NCBI GenBank assembly: GCA_964537035.1
Contig: CAZIAK010000013.1
Location: 46,000-109,999 of the forward strand
Source: CAZIAK01 sp964537035
GTDB taxonomy: Bacteria; Planctomycetota; B15-G4
Length of the DNA: 64,000 nt
Reading direction: 5' to 3'
Part shown: piece after piece, positions 16,616-24,683 of the stretch
Layout: every line of letters starts with the position of its first letter
Position numbering within the stretch: the first letter of the stretch is position 1
Made by a program: the position numbers and the translations under genes
Notes under the pieces: model-generated
Seen by the model: only the letters and a program-made list of their open reading frames with translations
What the model was told of the DNA's origin: nothing
The model's database searches: none

Positions 16616-18700
16616 TCAAGGCGCCGTCAACTGGACAGCATTGCTGAGACTGGCCCCGCTGCTAGCCGTGCCGTCGACCACGCCGACCTGATTCCAAAGC
16701 TGGACTCCGGACGGCAAGGCCGTCGGCCAAATCAGATCAAGCCACCAGGAACCCGCGGGGTCGGTCGGCACCACGATGGAGAACACAATGGGGACGGTGT
16801 GCAACCAGCCACCCTTGAAGGGTGTGGGAGTACTGGACAGTGACACGAACAGCAGGGACACAGCGTTCGGCGCGCCGTCCCGAAACGAGACGCTGAGAGT
16901 AGAGCCACCGCTCAGGTCACCGAACATCAACAGGTCGGGATGGCCGGCCACTCCGGGCGTTCCGGAGCCGACGGTCTCGATCACGGTGACGCCAGCGGAG
17001 GTCTGTACGTAGCCCTGCCACGCGGTCACAAACGTGTTCCCCCCTTCGTCGCTGCCCTCGACGTACCAGGCGATGCTGCCGTTCACGCCCCCGGGTATGG
17101 TGGCCTGAAACTGACTGCCCCGCTGGCTGCGCATGGGCGAGCGTACCGGCAGGCCACCATCGACGGTGTAGACGAGGTCGACGTCGTATCGGCGGATAGT
17201 GCGTTGGGGAGAGTTGTCCCGCAACTGCACGCGCAGGGGCGTATCGCTGCCGTCGTTCTTGTCAGGCTGCGCCGTGAGCAAGTAGACCGACGGCGCGTGG
17301 GTATCAGGCACGCCGAGAACGTTTTCCCACAGCCTGTTCTGCTGATTGCCGTCGTTGCCCAGCACCAGATCAGGGTCACCGTCGCCGTCCAGGTCGCCCG
17401 ACTCCACCGCGTCCGTGGTGCCGCCATTTCCAGAGGTCGGAGTCTCGAACCAGCTGGCCTGAGACCCGCCGGAAACGGTGCCGGTGCGGTGTAGCTGCAC
17501 GTCGAGGCCCGGCTGGTCCGCGAGCGAACTCTGGTAGAGCCAGTTCGTCCCAGAGAAGTTGCCGCTGAACACGTCAAGGTCGCCGTCGCCATCGAAATCG
17601 AGGACATCGACCTCCTCTTCATCCAGGTTCGGGTCGCCCAAGATCGCGCCCCCGGCCACCGCGAACCGACCCGTGCCGTCGTTGACGAGCAACCGCTCCT
17701 GAAAGCCCGAGTAGTTGTTCATCCAGGCGTCGTAGTCGCCGTCGCCGTCATAGTCGGCCAGTTCGACCTCATAGTTGCTGTTGCCAGAGAGCCCCGCGCC
17801 CTGGGCAAGCAGCGCCCCATGGGTAACGTCGGTGAACGGATCGCCCGGCCACACCATCGCCTGCACATCGAGGTCGTTGCGGAAGACCCGGGCCTGGCTG
17901 TCGCGGCTGGCGACGAAGATGTCGAGATCGAAGTCGGCGTCGAGGTCGGCGAGATCCACGTCCATGACGTGCATCTTGGTGTCCGCGGCTGGGTCTGCCC
18001 AGGGCCAGAGTTCGTCAAACGTGCCTGTGCCGTCGTTCAGGAAGACGCGGCTGTCGTAGGCGCCATTGATGTTCGGTCCGTACGTGCTTGAGAAGAGGTC
18101 GGGGTCCCCATCCAGATCGAGGTCGCCGAACGAGCAGTCGCAGGGGAAGTCGCGAAAGGGACCGTGGTCGCCACCGAAGATCTGCTGCGACGCAGGCACT
18201 CCCAGAAGATCGCCCCAGAAGTCGTCGGTATGCTCGGCGAAGAAGCCCACCGAACCGAGCTGCATGCCCCCCTGATTCGAATAGGCACGACTGACGCCCC
18301 CGCCGTTCGACGTGTTCCCCTCATTTGTAAAGAACAGGTCGAGGTCGCCATCTCCGTCGTAGTCCACAAACTCGAGGTCGCGGCTACGGTCGACAGGATG
18401 GCCAGCGAATCGCGTGACCGTTTCATCCACGAAGCTGCCCAGCACACCTCCCTGCACTCCACCCTGGTTGATGAAGATGCTGTTGGCCTGGGGCGCATAC
18501 AAGCCGTTGGCCACAGCCACGTCCAGGTCGCCATCGTGGTCGGCGTCAGCAATGTCGATGCCGCCAGTGCGCCCCCCACCAAAGGCGCTCACCGCCGTAG
18601 GAAAATTACGTCCAGGCTGCAGGTCAACAAGCTGCGCCGCCCCAGGCTCCGCAAGAAGCAGCACAAAGACCGCCGACAGATGAAGTCTAGACACGAACAC
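16616..18700 (-). CDS. Secreted VCBS/FG-GAP beta-propeller protein
   Basis: A 694-residue protein. The start is GTG at 18700, backed by a strong AGGGAGG ribosome site 6 bases upstream, and gives the signal peptide MFVSRLHLSAVFVLLLAE with cleavage near GAA|QLV. Residues 30-470 carry many VCBS/FG-GAP repeats with calcium loops (DADHDGDLDVAVAN, DYDGDGDLDLFF, DLDLDGDPDLFSS, DFDGDGDLDVFSG), which should fold into a beta-propeller. A Fn3-like region follows (about 500-590). The last 100 residues match the module shared with 1828-4152 and 29147-30793 (GGSTLSVSF..., WPTALPSGVQLWNQV, SLSNAVQLTAP). It is exported and probably binds calcium; ligand unknown. Confidence 0.88.
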   Translation of the reverse strand: MFVSRLHLSAVFVLLLAEPGAAQLVDLQPGRNFPTAVSAFGGGRTGGIDIADADHDGDLDVAVANGLYAPQANSIFINQGGVQGGVLGSFVDETVTRFAGHPVDRSRDLEFVDYDGDGDLDLFFTNEGNTSNGGGVSRAYSNQGGMQLGSVGFFAEHTDDFWGDLLGVPASQQIFGGDHGPFRDFPCDCSFGDLDLDGDPDLFSSTYGPNINGAYDSRVFLNDGTGTFDELWPWADPAADTKMHVMDVDLADLDADFDLDIFVASRDSQARVFRNDLDVQAMVWPGDPFTDVTHGALLAQGAGLSGNSNYEVELADYDGDGDYDAWMNNYSGFQERLLVNDGTGRFAVAGGAILGDPNLDEEEVDVLDFDGDGDLDVFSGNFSGTNWLYQSSLADQPGLDVQLHRTGTVSGGSQASWFETPTSGNGGTTDAVESGDLDGDGDPDLVLGNDGNQQNRLWENVLGVPDTHAPSVYLLTAQPDKNDGSDTPLRVQLRDNSPQRTIRRYDVDLVYTVDGGLPVRSPMRSQRGSQFQATIPGGVNGSIAWYVEGSDEGGNTFVTAWQGYVQTSAGVTVIETVGSGTPGVAGHPDLLMFGDLSGGSTLSVSFRDGAPNAVSLLFVSLSSTPTPFKGGWLHTVPIVFSIVVPTDPAGSWWLDLIWPTALPSGVQLWNQVGVVDGTASSGASLSNAVQLTAP

Positions 18701-18790
18701 AGTCCTCCCTGGCGAGCCTACGAAGTGCCATTACCACACGCCGCCCGATCATACCCCGCACAACCCCAAGGGCCCACGACACCCACCGCA

Positions 18791-18818
18791 CCCGGCTCCG
18801 CCGCCAAGTCCCGCCAGC
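18791..18818 (-). promoter_or_regulatory. 28-bp element upstream of VCBS gene, copy 2
   Basis: Identical over 28 bases to 16555-16582 and about 91 bases before the GTG start of the VCBS gene, in the same orientation as copy 1. It lies 12 bases from palindrome C. A role in transcription of secreted-protein genes is a guess from position. Confidence 0.5.
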
Positions 18819-18830
18819 CCCGCGTCGAGC

Positions 18831-18943
18831 GGGTGTGATCGCGCCGGGGCTCTGACCCGCAAGATTCCGCAGGGTGGCTGCCCAAAGGGCAGACTCCCGA
18901 GGACCTGACCGAAGCGGATCAGGGCCCCGGCGCGGTCACACCC
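18831..18943. repeat. Long palindrome C after molybdoenzyme gene
   Basis: Two 30-base arms (18831-18860 and 18914-18943) are reverse complements with three differences, two of them G:U-compatible. An inner hairpin CTGCCC-AAA-GGGCAG sits at the centre. It begins 25 bases past the stop of the leftward molybdoenzyme gene, so it may end that transcript, but it is much longer than a usual terminator. Confidence 0.8.
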
Positions 18944-18967
18944 CCACGGCCCGCCGCCCCGCCGCTC

Positions 18968-21700
18968 CTACGAGGGATCGAGCCGATAAGCCGCATCGGT
19001 CGGCCGCAACGGTCGATGCATCCACAGAGGACGCCGCAACCCACCGGGCCCCGGGGCTGGCTTCGTCTGAGCAAACCACTCAGCGAAGACCTGCCGACTG
19101 CGTGCCATGTCGACAAAGACATCGCCGTAACGGTCGTCAGCATGGGCAGCTTCGACGCGCACCTTCTGATGCCAGCAGTGCATGCCACTGATCGGATCAG
19201 GCTGCACCGGGAAGGCCAGGTTCTGGTTCACGCCGGTCTCGTTCCACCAGACCTTCTCGCTGTCCGGGTCAGCACTCGAAAAAGCAGCAGCGCCCTTCTT
19301 CTGGCGGAACAAGAACGTGCCCTTCTCGCGGATGATCTCGACCTCGGCGCTGGCCCCTTTGTGACCACCGATCTCGCGGTAGAGACGCCACCGTCCCACG
19401 TGATGACTGGCGGCCACGACGCCCGGGCGAATGCCCTCGGTGACCCAGGCCCTGATCACGAAGTGACCGATGCCCGTGTTGACCCGAGCCAGCTCTCCCG
19501 CCACCAGGCCCAGGGCCTCGGCGTCTCCGGGATGGACCCAGAGTGGGTTGGTGTGTGAGATCTCCTGCAGCCACTTGGCGTTGCCTGAACGCGTGTGGAT
19601 CAAGGTGGGTACGCGGAACGTGGGCAGTAACACTCGTTCGCCGGCGGAGAGATCGATCACGCCGTGGTGCACCTGACTCTCGATGAACTGGGGCAGGGAC
19701 TGATCGTCGTGGCCCCACTCGGACAGGGTCGGGCTGTAGATGTCGAGCTTTCCGCTCGGCGTGCCGAACCCTTGGCGACGGGTGCCGTCGGCGAGCTCGA
19801 CACCGCCGCTCTCGACCTCCGCCTCGTAGCGCTGCTGCCCCTTGTAGGGCACCTCGTACGCGCCATGGCTGCGCATGTACTCGAGCGGCGTGAGCCCCTC
19901 TCTCTCGGCGGCCTCTGGTAGGCCGGGCACCGAGTTCTCGAACAGATCACCGTAGTACTCGTCGATGCTGATCGGTTCACCCGGGCGCTGCTTCGACTCA
20001 TACCACTTGCGAATGCCCATGGAGCCGTCCGGGTCGATGCGCCAGGTCAGGGCGATCCAGAACTCGGCCTCTTCCCAGACCTTGCCCGGATTGCTGCCCA
20101 GAGTCTGTGCGTCGCTCTGCCCCTGTTGCCGCTGGTACTCACGGAGCACGGGCTGGCGAAAGCCGATCCAGGTGCCGGCGTGGGTCTCCTGGCTCATGAT
20201 GTCGTGGCGCTCGGGGCCGAGCCCCATGGGCAAGACATAGTCGGCCCACTGCGCGGTCTCGGACCAGATCGGCGTGAGCGCCACATGGCAGCCCACCTGC
20301 TCTTCGTCCTCGAGCATCTCGATCCAGGAGCAGCCGTCCGGGTTGGTCCAGACCGGGTTGTAGACCCGGGTGAAGTAGGTGTCGATGCGGCTACCCTGTT
20401 CACGCAACAGGTGCGGCAACAGAAAGCTCATCTCGTAGTGGGCGAGTGGATACTCCCGAGGCCAGTGGCGTTCGTTCCACTGATCGGTGGGCGGCGGGTT
20501 CTCGCTGGGCTTGGGCGCGAACTTGTCCCAGCTGTTGGGATTGAGGCCGCCGGGTGTGCCCACGCTGCCGGTCAGCGCGTGGAGCAACATCAGGGCACGA
20601 GCCACCTGCCAGCCACCCAGATGCCCCGAGGCCGCTGCTCGCCAGAGATGGCTGCTGAACCGGGAGCCCGCAGCGGAGATCTCGTCGGCCAGCTGCGTCA
20701 CCGTCTCTGCAGGCACGCGACACTCCGCCGCGACGAACTCGGGCGTGAAGCGGGCGTACTCCTCGAGCAGGCATTCGACGAAGCGGTCAAACGTCGCCAC
20801 GCCCCCGGGTTCGCGGTGCTCCAGCCAGGCTCCCCACTCGATCCAGCGCTCGGCGAAGACCCGGTCAATGCGCCCGGACGCCAACAACTCCCGCGCCACC
20901 CCCAGCAGCAGCGCCGCCTCGGTGCCAGGCCAGGGCGAGACCCAGATGTCAGCGTGGCTGGCCGTGTTCGACAGTCGGGCGTCGAGGACCGCCAACCGAG
21001 AGCCAGACTCCTTGGCCTCGATGATCCGCTGCGCGTGTGGGTTGAAGTAGTGCCCGGTCTCGAGGTGCGCCGAGATGAGCAGCATGAACTTGCTGGCGGC
21101 GTAGTCGGGTGAGGGCCTGTCCGCCCCGAACCACAGCGAGTAGCCCAGCCTCGCCGCGCCGCTGCACACGTTGGTGTGGCTGTTGTGTCCGTCGATGCCC
21201 CAGGCCGCGAGCATGCGCATGACGAAGTGATCATCGCCGGGACGGCCCACATGATAGACCACTTCGCCCTTGCGTTCTTCGCGGAGTGCCTTGCCGATGC
21301 GCCCGCCAATATCGGCCAGGGCGTCCTCCCAGCTCACCTCTTCGAAGCGCCCTTCGCCTCGTTTGCCCACTCGCTTGAGCGGCGTGAGGATGCGCTCGCT
21401 GTCGTTCACCTGATTGATCGTGGCCGGCCCCTTGGCGCAGGTGCGGCCCCGGCTGCCCGGGTGCACCGGGTTGCCTTCGAACTTCTCGATGTGCCCGTCG
21501 CTCTTGTCGACGAAGGCCAGCAACCCGCAACCCGACTCACAGTTGAAGCAGATGGTGGGAATGCAGCGGTAGTGGCGCTCGACTTTCTTGGGCCAGGCGG
21601 TGGCATCAAGCTCGACCCAGTCTTCCCAATGCTCCTGGGACGGCCCCACGGCCAGCTCCCAGGGGGACGGGCGGCTGGGCTGCTTCTTGGTGTCGCTCAT
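18968..21700 (-). CDS. Molybdopterin oxidoreductase, PsrA-like catalytic subunit
   Basis: A 910-residue catalytic subunit of the complex iron-sulfur molybdoenzyme family. The N-terminal 4Fe-4S site is CFNCESGC plus a later Cys in RTCAKGPA. A molybdenum-ligand Cys is likely in HTNVCSGAARLGY, as in polysulfide/thiosulfate reductases, formate dehydrogenases and NapA. Molybdopterin-binding segments follow (LDARLSNTASHADIWVSPWPG, broken here: LDARLSNTASHAD and IWVSPWPG). There is no twin-arginine signal at the N-terminus, so the catalytic side probably faces the cytoplasm or the protein travels with a partner. The partner gene (FeS plus NrfD fusion) lies 22 bases upstream in the same operon. The substrate is not evident; sulfur compounds or formate are options. 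Confidence 0.87.
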   Translation of the reverse strand: MSDTKKQPSRPSPWELAVGPSQEHWEDWVELDATAWPKKVERHYRCIPTICFNCESGCGLLAFVDKSDGHIEKFEGNPVHPGSRGRTCAKGPATINQVNDSERILTPLKRVGKRGEGRFEEVSWEDALADIGGRIGKALREERKGEVVYHVGRPGDDHFVMRMLAAWGIDGHNSHTNVCSGAARLGYSLWFGADRPSPDYAASKFMLLISAHLETGHYFNPHAQRIIEAKESGSRLAVLDARLSNTASHADIWVSPWPGTEAALLLGVARELLASGRIDRVFAERWIEWGAWLEHREPGGVATFDRFVECLLEEYARFTPEFVAAECRVPAETVTQLADEISAAGSRFSSHLWRAAASGHLGGWQVARALMLLHALTGSVGTPGGLNPNSWDKFAPKPSENPPPTDQWNERHWPREYPLAHYEMSFLLPHLLREQGSRIDTYFTRVYNPVWTNPDGCSWIEMLEDEEQVGCHVALTPIWSETAQWADYVLPMGLGPERHDIMSQETHAGTWIGFRQPVLREYQRQQGQSDAQTLGSNPGKVWEEAEFWIALTWRIDPDGSMGIRKWYESKQRPGEPISIDEYYGDLFENSVPGLPEAAEREGLTPLEYMRSHGAYEVPYKGQQRYEAEVESGGVELADGTRRQGFGTPSGKLDIYSPTLSEWGHDDQSLPQFIESQVHHGVIDLSAGERVLLPTFRVPTLIHTRSGNAKWLQEISHTNPLWVHPGDAEALGLVAGELARVNTGIGHFVIRAWVTEGIRPGVVAASHHVGRWRLYREIGGHKGASAEVEIIREKGTFLFRQKKGAAAFSSADPDSEKVWWNETGVNQNLAFPVQPDPISGMHCWHQKVRVEAAHADDRYGDVFVDMARSRQVFAEWFAQTKPAPGPGGLRRPLWMHRPLRPTDAAYRLDPS

Positions 21701-21722
21701 GGCCGTCTCTCGTCTCGCCGGT

Positions 21723-23246
21723 TCAGCTGATGGGCAGGGCTTGGCCGGCCCGGATCAGTACGTCCTCTTCGACCCACAATCCCCACAGCGCCCAGAACCC
21801 GGCCAGCGCGGCGGTGGCACCACCGTCGCCCACCAGGAGCAGCAACAGGGGGATGCCCACGCCTACGAGCACGCCGAACAACCAATGCCTCCGGGCAAAG
21901 GGGCCGGAGGTCACCAGCCGGGCCACCCGGTGGTACTCGGGCTCGCGGCCCAGGGGTGCCAGGCGAGTCTCGAGCAAGGTCATGCCCAGATGCGCGAGCA
22001 GGGCGCCGGCCAGCAGCACCGGCGGGGACAACCACTCATGGTTGCCCAACGGTCCGGCGATGCCCTCGATCAGGACCAGCGCGGCGGATCCGGCCAGCAA
22101 GGCCTGAAACAACAGGTGCCAGGCAAAGCCCCGCTTCATCCACAGCACCCGGCCCTTGGCTTGACCGAACAGCCAGGCCGTGTAGATCGCCGACATGACC
22201 GCCAGGGCGCAGGTGATGCCCAGGACCAAGGTCGCCAGAGGCATGGACCCACCGAACACGCCCACCCCCAACCAGGCCGTGAGCAGCCCTGCATACGCCG
22301 TGAGAATGAACGAGCCCACCGCCAGCCACGACTTGAAGTTCGGCCGCAGCAGCATGGACAGGAAGCGCTCGGGACGCTTGAGGTCAGTGACCAGCAGAGC
22401 CAGGGTCAGGGACAGGAACACCAGGGACAACAGGGGCACTCCCACGGCAACCATGGCCCCGGCGTCTTCGGCCAACAGGGCCCCAGCGCCGGCGAGAAAC
22501 ACGCCTGCCGCAAGAGACTTGAAGAACAGATAGCCGGTGATCTTGCTGCCCCAGAGGGGCTGGCGGTCCACGGAGTAGGTGGTGCGAGCACCGGCCTTCG
22601 CCTCGGCCGCGTCGAACAGCTCTGCGTCGAGCCCGGGGCCTGCCAAACGCTGGGCCCAGAGGTAGCCCCCGGCACCGTTGGTCAGCTCGGGATCGATGCC
22701 AGAGAGTGCGGCGTCCCGGTAGAAGACGTTGGGTGACGTACCCGCCTCGGCCTTGCGCACAGAGAGGTCGAGGGATGCCGCCATGCCCGAGACCACGCTG
22801 TTCGGGTCGTCGAAGTCACCGGGAATGATCGCCTCTGTCGGACAGACCACGGCGCAAGCAGGAGCCAGCCCCACCTCGGTGCGGTGCGCGCAGAAGTGGC
22901 ACTTGCTGGCGGTGCCCGTGCGCTCGTCCAAGAAGATCGAGTCGTAGGGGCAGGCTTGCATGCAGGCCTTGCAGCCCACGCAGATGTCCTTGTCGAGATC
23001 GACGATGCCGTCGGGCCGCTTGTCGAGGGCCGTCACCGGACAGATGGTCACGCAAGGGGCGTCGGTGCACTGGTTGCAGCGCAGCACCGTGAACGACCGG
23101 GAGACCTCAGGCCAGGCGCCCTCTTCGGTGTACTTGACCCAGGTGCGGAAGTCCCCGACGGGTATGTCGTTCTCGGACTTGCAGGCCACCGTGCAGGCGT
23201 GACAGCCGATGCAGCGGGTGTTGTCGAGGACGAATCCGAGCTGCAA
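21723..23246 (-). CDS. Fused 4Fe-4S ferredoxin / NrfD-like membrane subunit
   Basis: A 507-residue fusion of the electron-transfer and membrane-anchor subunits of a PsrABC-type complex. Residues 1-190 hold four 4Fe-4S motifs (CIGCHACTVAC, CNQCTDAPCVTIC, CVGCKACMQAC, CHFC...CAVVCP). From about residue 230 to the end are eight or so transmembrane helices of the NrfD type, which exchange electrons with quinones. The start is taken as TTG at 23246, with GGAG upstream, because it gives MQLGFVLDNTRCIGCHAC, the usual family beginning. A GTG at 23291 is an alternative but has no ribosome site. It is the first gene of the operon with the catalytic subunit and links it to the quinone pool. Confidence 0.88.
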   Translation of the reverse strand: MQLGFVLDNTRCIGCHACTVACKSENDIPVGDFRTWVKYTEEGAWPEVSRSFTVLRCNQCTDAPCVTICPVTALDKRPDGIVDLDKDICVGCKACMQACPYDSIFLDERTGTASKCHFCAHRTEVGLAPACAVVCPTEAIIPGDFDDPNSVVSGMAASLDLSVRKAEAGTSPNVFYRDAALSGIDPELTNGAGGYLWAQRLAGPGLDAELFDAAEAKAGARTTYSVDRQPLWGSKITGYLFFKSLAAGVFLAGAGALLAEDAGAMVAVGVPLLSLVFLSLTLALLVTDLKRPERFLSMLLRPNFKSWLAVGSFILTAYAGLLTAWLGVGVFGGSMPLATLVLGITCALAVMSAIYTAWLFGQAKGRVLWMKRGFAWHLLFQALLAGSAALVLIEGIAGPLGNHEWLSPPVLLAGALLAHLGMTLLETRLAPLGREPEYHRVARLVTSGPFARRHWLFGVLVGVGIPLLLLLVGDGGATAALAGFWALWGLWVEEDVLIRAGQALPIS

Positions 23247-23346
23247 GCCAGGCGCTCCACCGGGGGTTGGCCGCAGAGGGTACCGCCCCACTGACGAGCA
23301 GGGAAGCCGGTCGCTCAGCGCGGCCGGTCGGCAGCGCGAGCGAGGT

Positions 23347-23400
23347 CTCTACCCAGGCCTCTACCCAGGCCTCTACCCAGGCCTCTACCCAGGCCTCTAC
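23347..23400. repeat. 12-bp tandem repeat, 4.5 copies
   Basis: CTCTACCCAGGC is repeated four times exactly, with a half copy after it. The array sits directly at the stop codon of apaG, between apaG and the FeS/NrfD gene on the same strand. Perfect short arrays like this often vary in copy number. Confidence 0.95.
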
Positions 23401-23792
23401 TTGGGCGCGAGCGACGACAGGAAGAAGCGGCCGATCTGGGCCTCGAAGGCGCTGCCGTCGTCGCGCTCCATCTGGTAGCTGCCCTCCATGGTGCCCCAGG
23501 AGGTGTTCAGCGGGCAGGCGCTGGTGTATTCGAACGACTCACCAGGTGCCAGGTGCGGCGTCTCGCCCACCACCCCCGGGCCCTCGACCAGGGTCTGGCG
23601 GTTGTCGCTGTCGATGATCGTCCAGCGCCGGCTCACCAGCCTGGCCCCATCGACGCCCTCGTTGTGGATGCTGATGCGGTAGGCGAAGACGAAGTGCTCC
23701 TGCTCTGGTGCCGAATCTGGCGCGAGAAACTCGGCAGCGGCGTGAATCCGGATGCCTTCGGTCACGCATTCTGAATCTGGGGACTGGCTCAC
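23397..23792 (-). CDS. apaG: ApaG (Co2+/Mg2+ efflux-associated) protein
   Basis: A 131-residue protein with the compact Fn3-like fold of ApaG. Family landmarks are SECVTEGIRIHAAAEF near the start, FAYRISIHNEG, SRRWTIIDSDN, GPGVVGETPHLAPGESFEYT and GTMEGSYQM. ApaG is linked to divalent-metal homeostasis and to Ap4A metabolism; its biochemical action is not settled. The start is GTG at 23792, which matches the family length of about 125-130. The frame is open upstream for 82 more codons with no similarity, so a longer protein is unlikely. The stop abuts the 12-bp tandem repeat. Confidence 0.93.
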   Translation of the reverse strand: MSQSPDSECVTEGIRIHAAAEFLAPDSAPEQEHFVFAYRISIHNEGVDGARLVSRRWTIIDSDNRQTLVEGPGVVGETPHLAPGESFEYTSACPLNTSWGTMEGSYQMERDDGSAFEAQIGRFFLSSLAPK

Positions 23793-23897
23793 GGCCGCAG
23801 TGTACGGTCGCCTGGCCTCAGAACCGAACCCAGCCTTGCGACAAACGGTCTCCAGTTCTCGGGGGAGACGGCCGAAGAGGTGGCAGTGAACGAGCGA

Positions 23898-23960
23898 ACA
23901 GACCGTCGCGGCGTCTCCTCCTGGGTTGCAAACACGGGGGGAGACGCCGCGGTGGTTTGT
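23898..23960. repeat. Palindrome upstream of apaG and the cold shock gene
   Basis: Arms of 21 bases (23898-23918 and 23940-23960) pair with three differences; the inner 12 bp, CGCGGCGTCTCC, are perfect. It lies in the 489-base gap between the divergent apaG and cold-shock genes, where I see no coding sequence. Confidence 0.75.
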
Positions 23961-24196
23961 GCCCAGGCTGCCCCGACAGCCCAGGCTCGTTGGGGGACGA
24001 GTCGCGGTCACCGAGCCGCTACCCTCCGCTCTGGCCACCGTCCCTGAGCCGTCGCGCCGCCCCCAGAGGCCTCCCGAACAAGCCTTTCGGCAGGGGTTTC
24101 TCCGGGGTCAGCGGCCCTCCCACAGGATCCTCGGCGGATTCAACATGGACGGATCGGTCGTCTTCGGAGTGAAATAGGGCCCACCTCATTCGACGC

Positions 24197-24218
24197 GGAC
24201 ACCGACTGGAAGGTGTCC
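24197..24218 (+). promoter_or_regulatory. Hairpin in likely 5' leader of cold shock gene
   Basis: GGACACC and GGTGTCC form a perfect 7-bp stem with an 8-base loop, 64 bases before the cold-shock ATG. Cold-shock mRNAs often have structured leaders; a regulatory role is inferred from position only. Confidence 0.35.
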
Positions 24219-24281
24219 CTGGGGTGGCCCGGCCCCGCCAACGGCCTGGCCATACATCAAGAGCGGCAAGGAAAGCAGCAC

Positions 24282-24494
24282 ATGCGCACGACCGGTACCG
24301 TGAAGTGGTTCAACGATTCGAAGGGATTCGGTTTCATCACGCCTGAGGGCGGTGAGAAGGACTGCTTCGTGCATCACAGCGCCATCCAGGGCTCGGGCTT
24401 CCGATCCCTCAACGAAGGCGAGAAAGTCGAGTTCGACATCGTCGAAGGCCAAAAGGGTCCGGCGGCTGAGAACGTCGTCCGCCTCGAGGCCTGA
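24282..24494 (+). CDS. Cold shock protein
   Basis: A 70-residue single cold-shock domain that binds single-stranded RNA and DNA and keeps mRNA unfolded. The RNA-binding motifs are present: KGFGFI (RNP1) and FVHHSAI (RNP2), after the typical start GTVKWFNDSKGFGFI. An AAGGAAAG ribosome site precedes the ATG. A strong hairpin follows the stop. The gene stands alone, between apaG (divergent) and pepN. Length is that of a complete CspA-type protein. Confidence 0.97.
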   Translation: MRTTGTVKWFNDSKGFGFITPEGGEKDCFVHHSAIQGSGFRSLNEGEKVEFDIVEGQKGPAAENVVRLEA

Positions 24495-24501
24495 TCACGA
24501 C

Positions 24502-24536
24502 TGAGCGGCACTCCCTCACCCGGAGTGCCGCTCAGC
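24502..24536 (+). terminator. Strong hairpin after cold shock gene
   Basis: A perfect 14-bp stem (CTGAGCGGCACTCC and its complement) with a 7-base loop begins 7 bases after the stop. There is no T-run behind it, but position and stability fit a transcription end. Confidence 0.75.
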
Positions 24537-24683
24537 GATTGCACGAAAGCAGCCCCACGGCGGCCCTCCCAGCCGCTGGCGGTCGTTGCATGCTTGCGCA
24601 ACGGCACCGACGACAGCAGCCGGGCGACCCCTCGTCGCCGCCGGCCGGGGTCAGCACACACCCTCCTAGCCATCGGGGCCCCC

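Noticed and set aside
23347..23400. CRISPR array
   Set aside because: Units are 12 bases in direct succession with no spacers, and there are no cas genes.
23267..23617. Plus-strand frame with repeats GLYPGLYPG
   Set aside because: It translates the 12-bp DNA array by chance and overlaps apaG and the FeS/NrfD gene.
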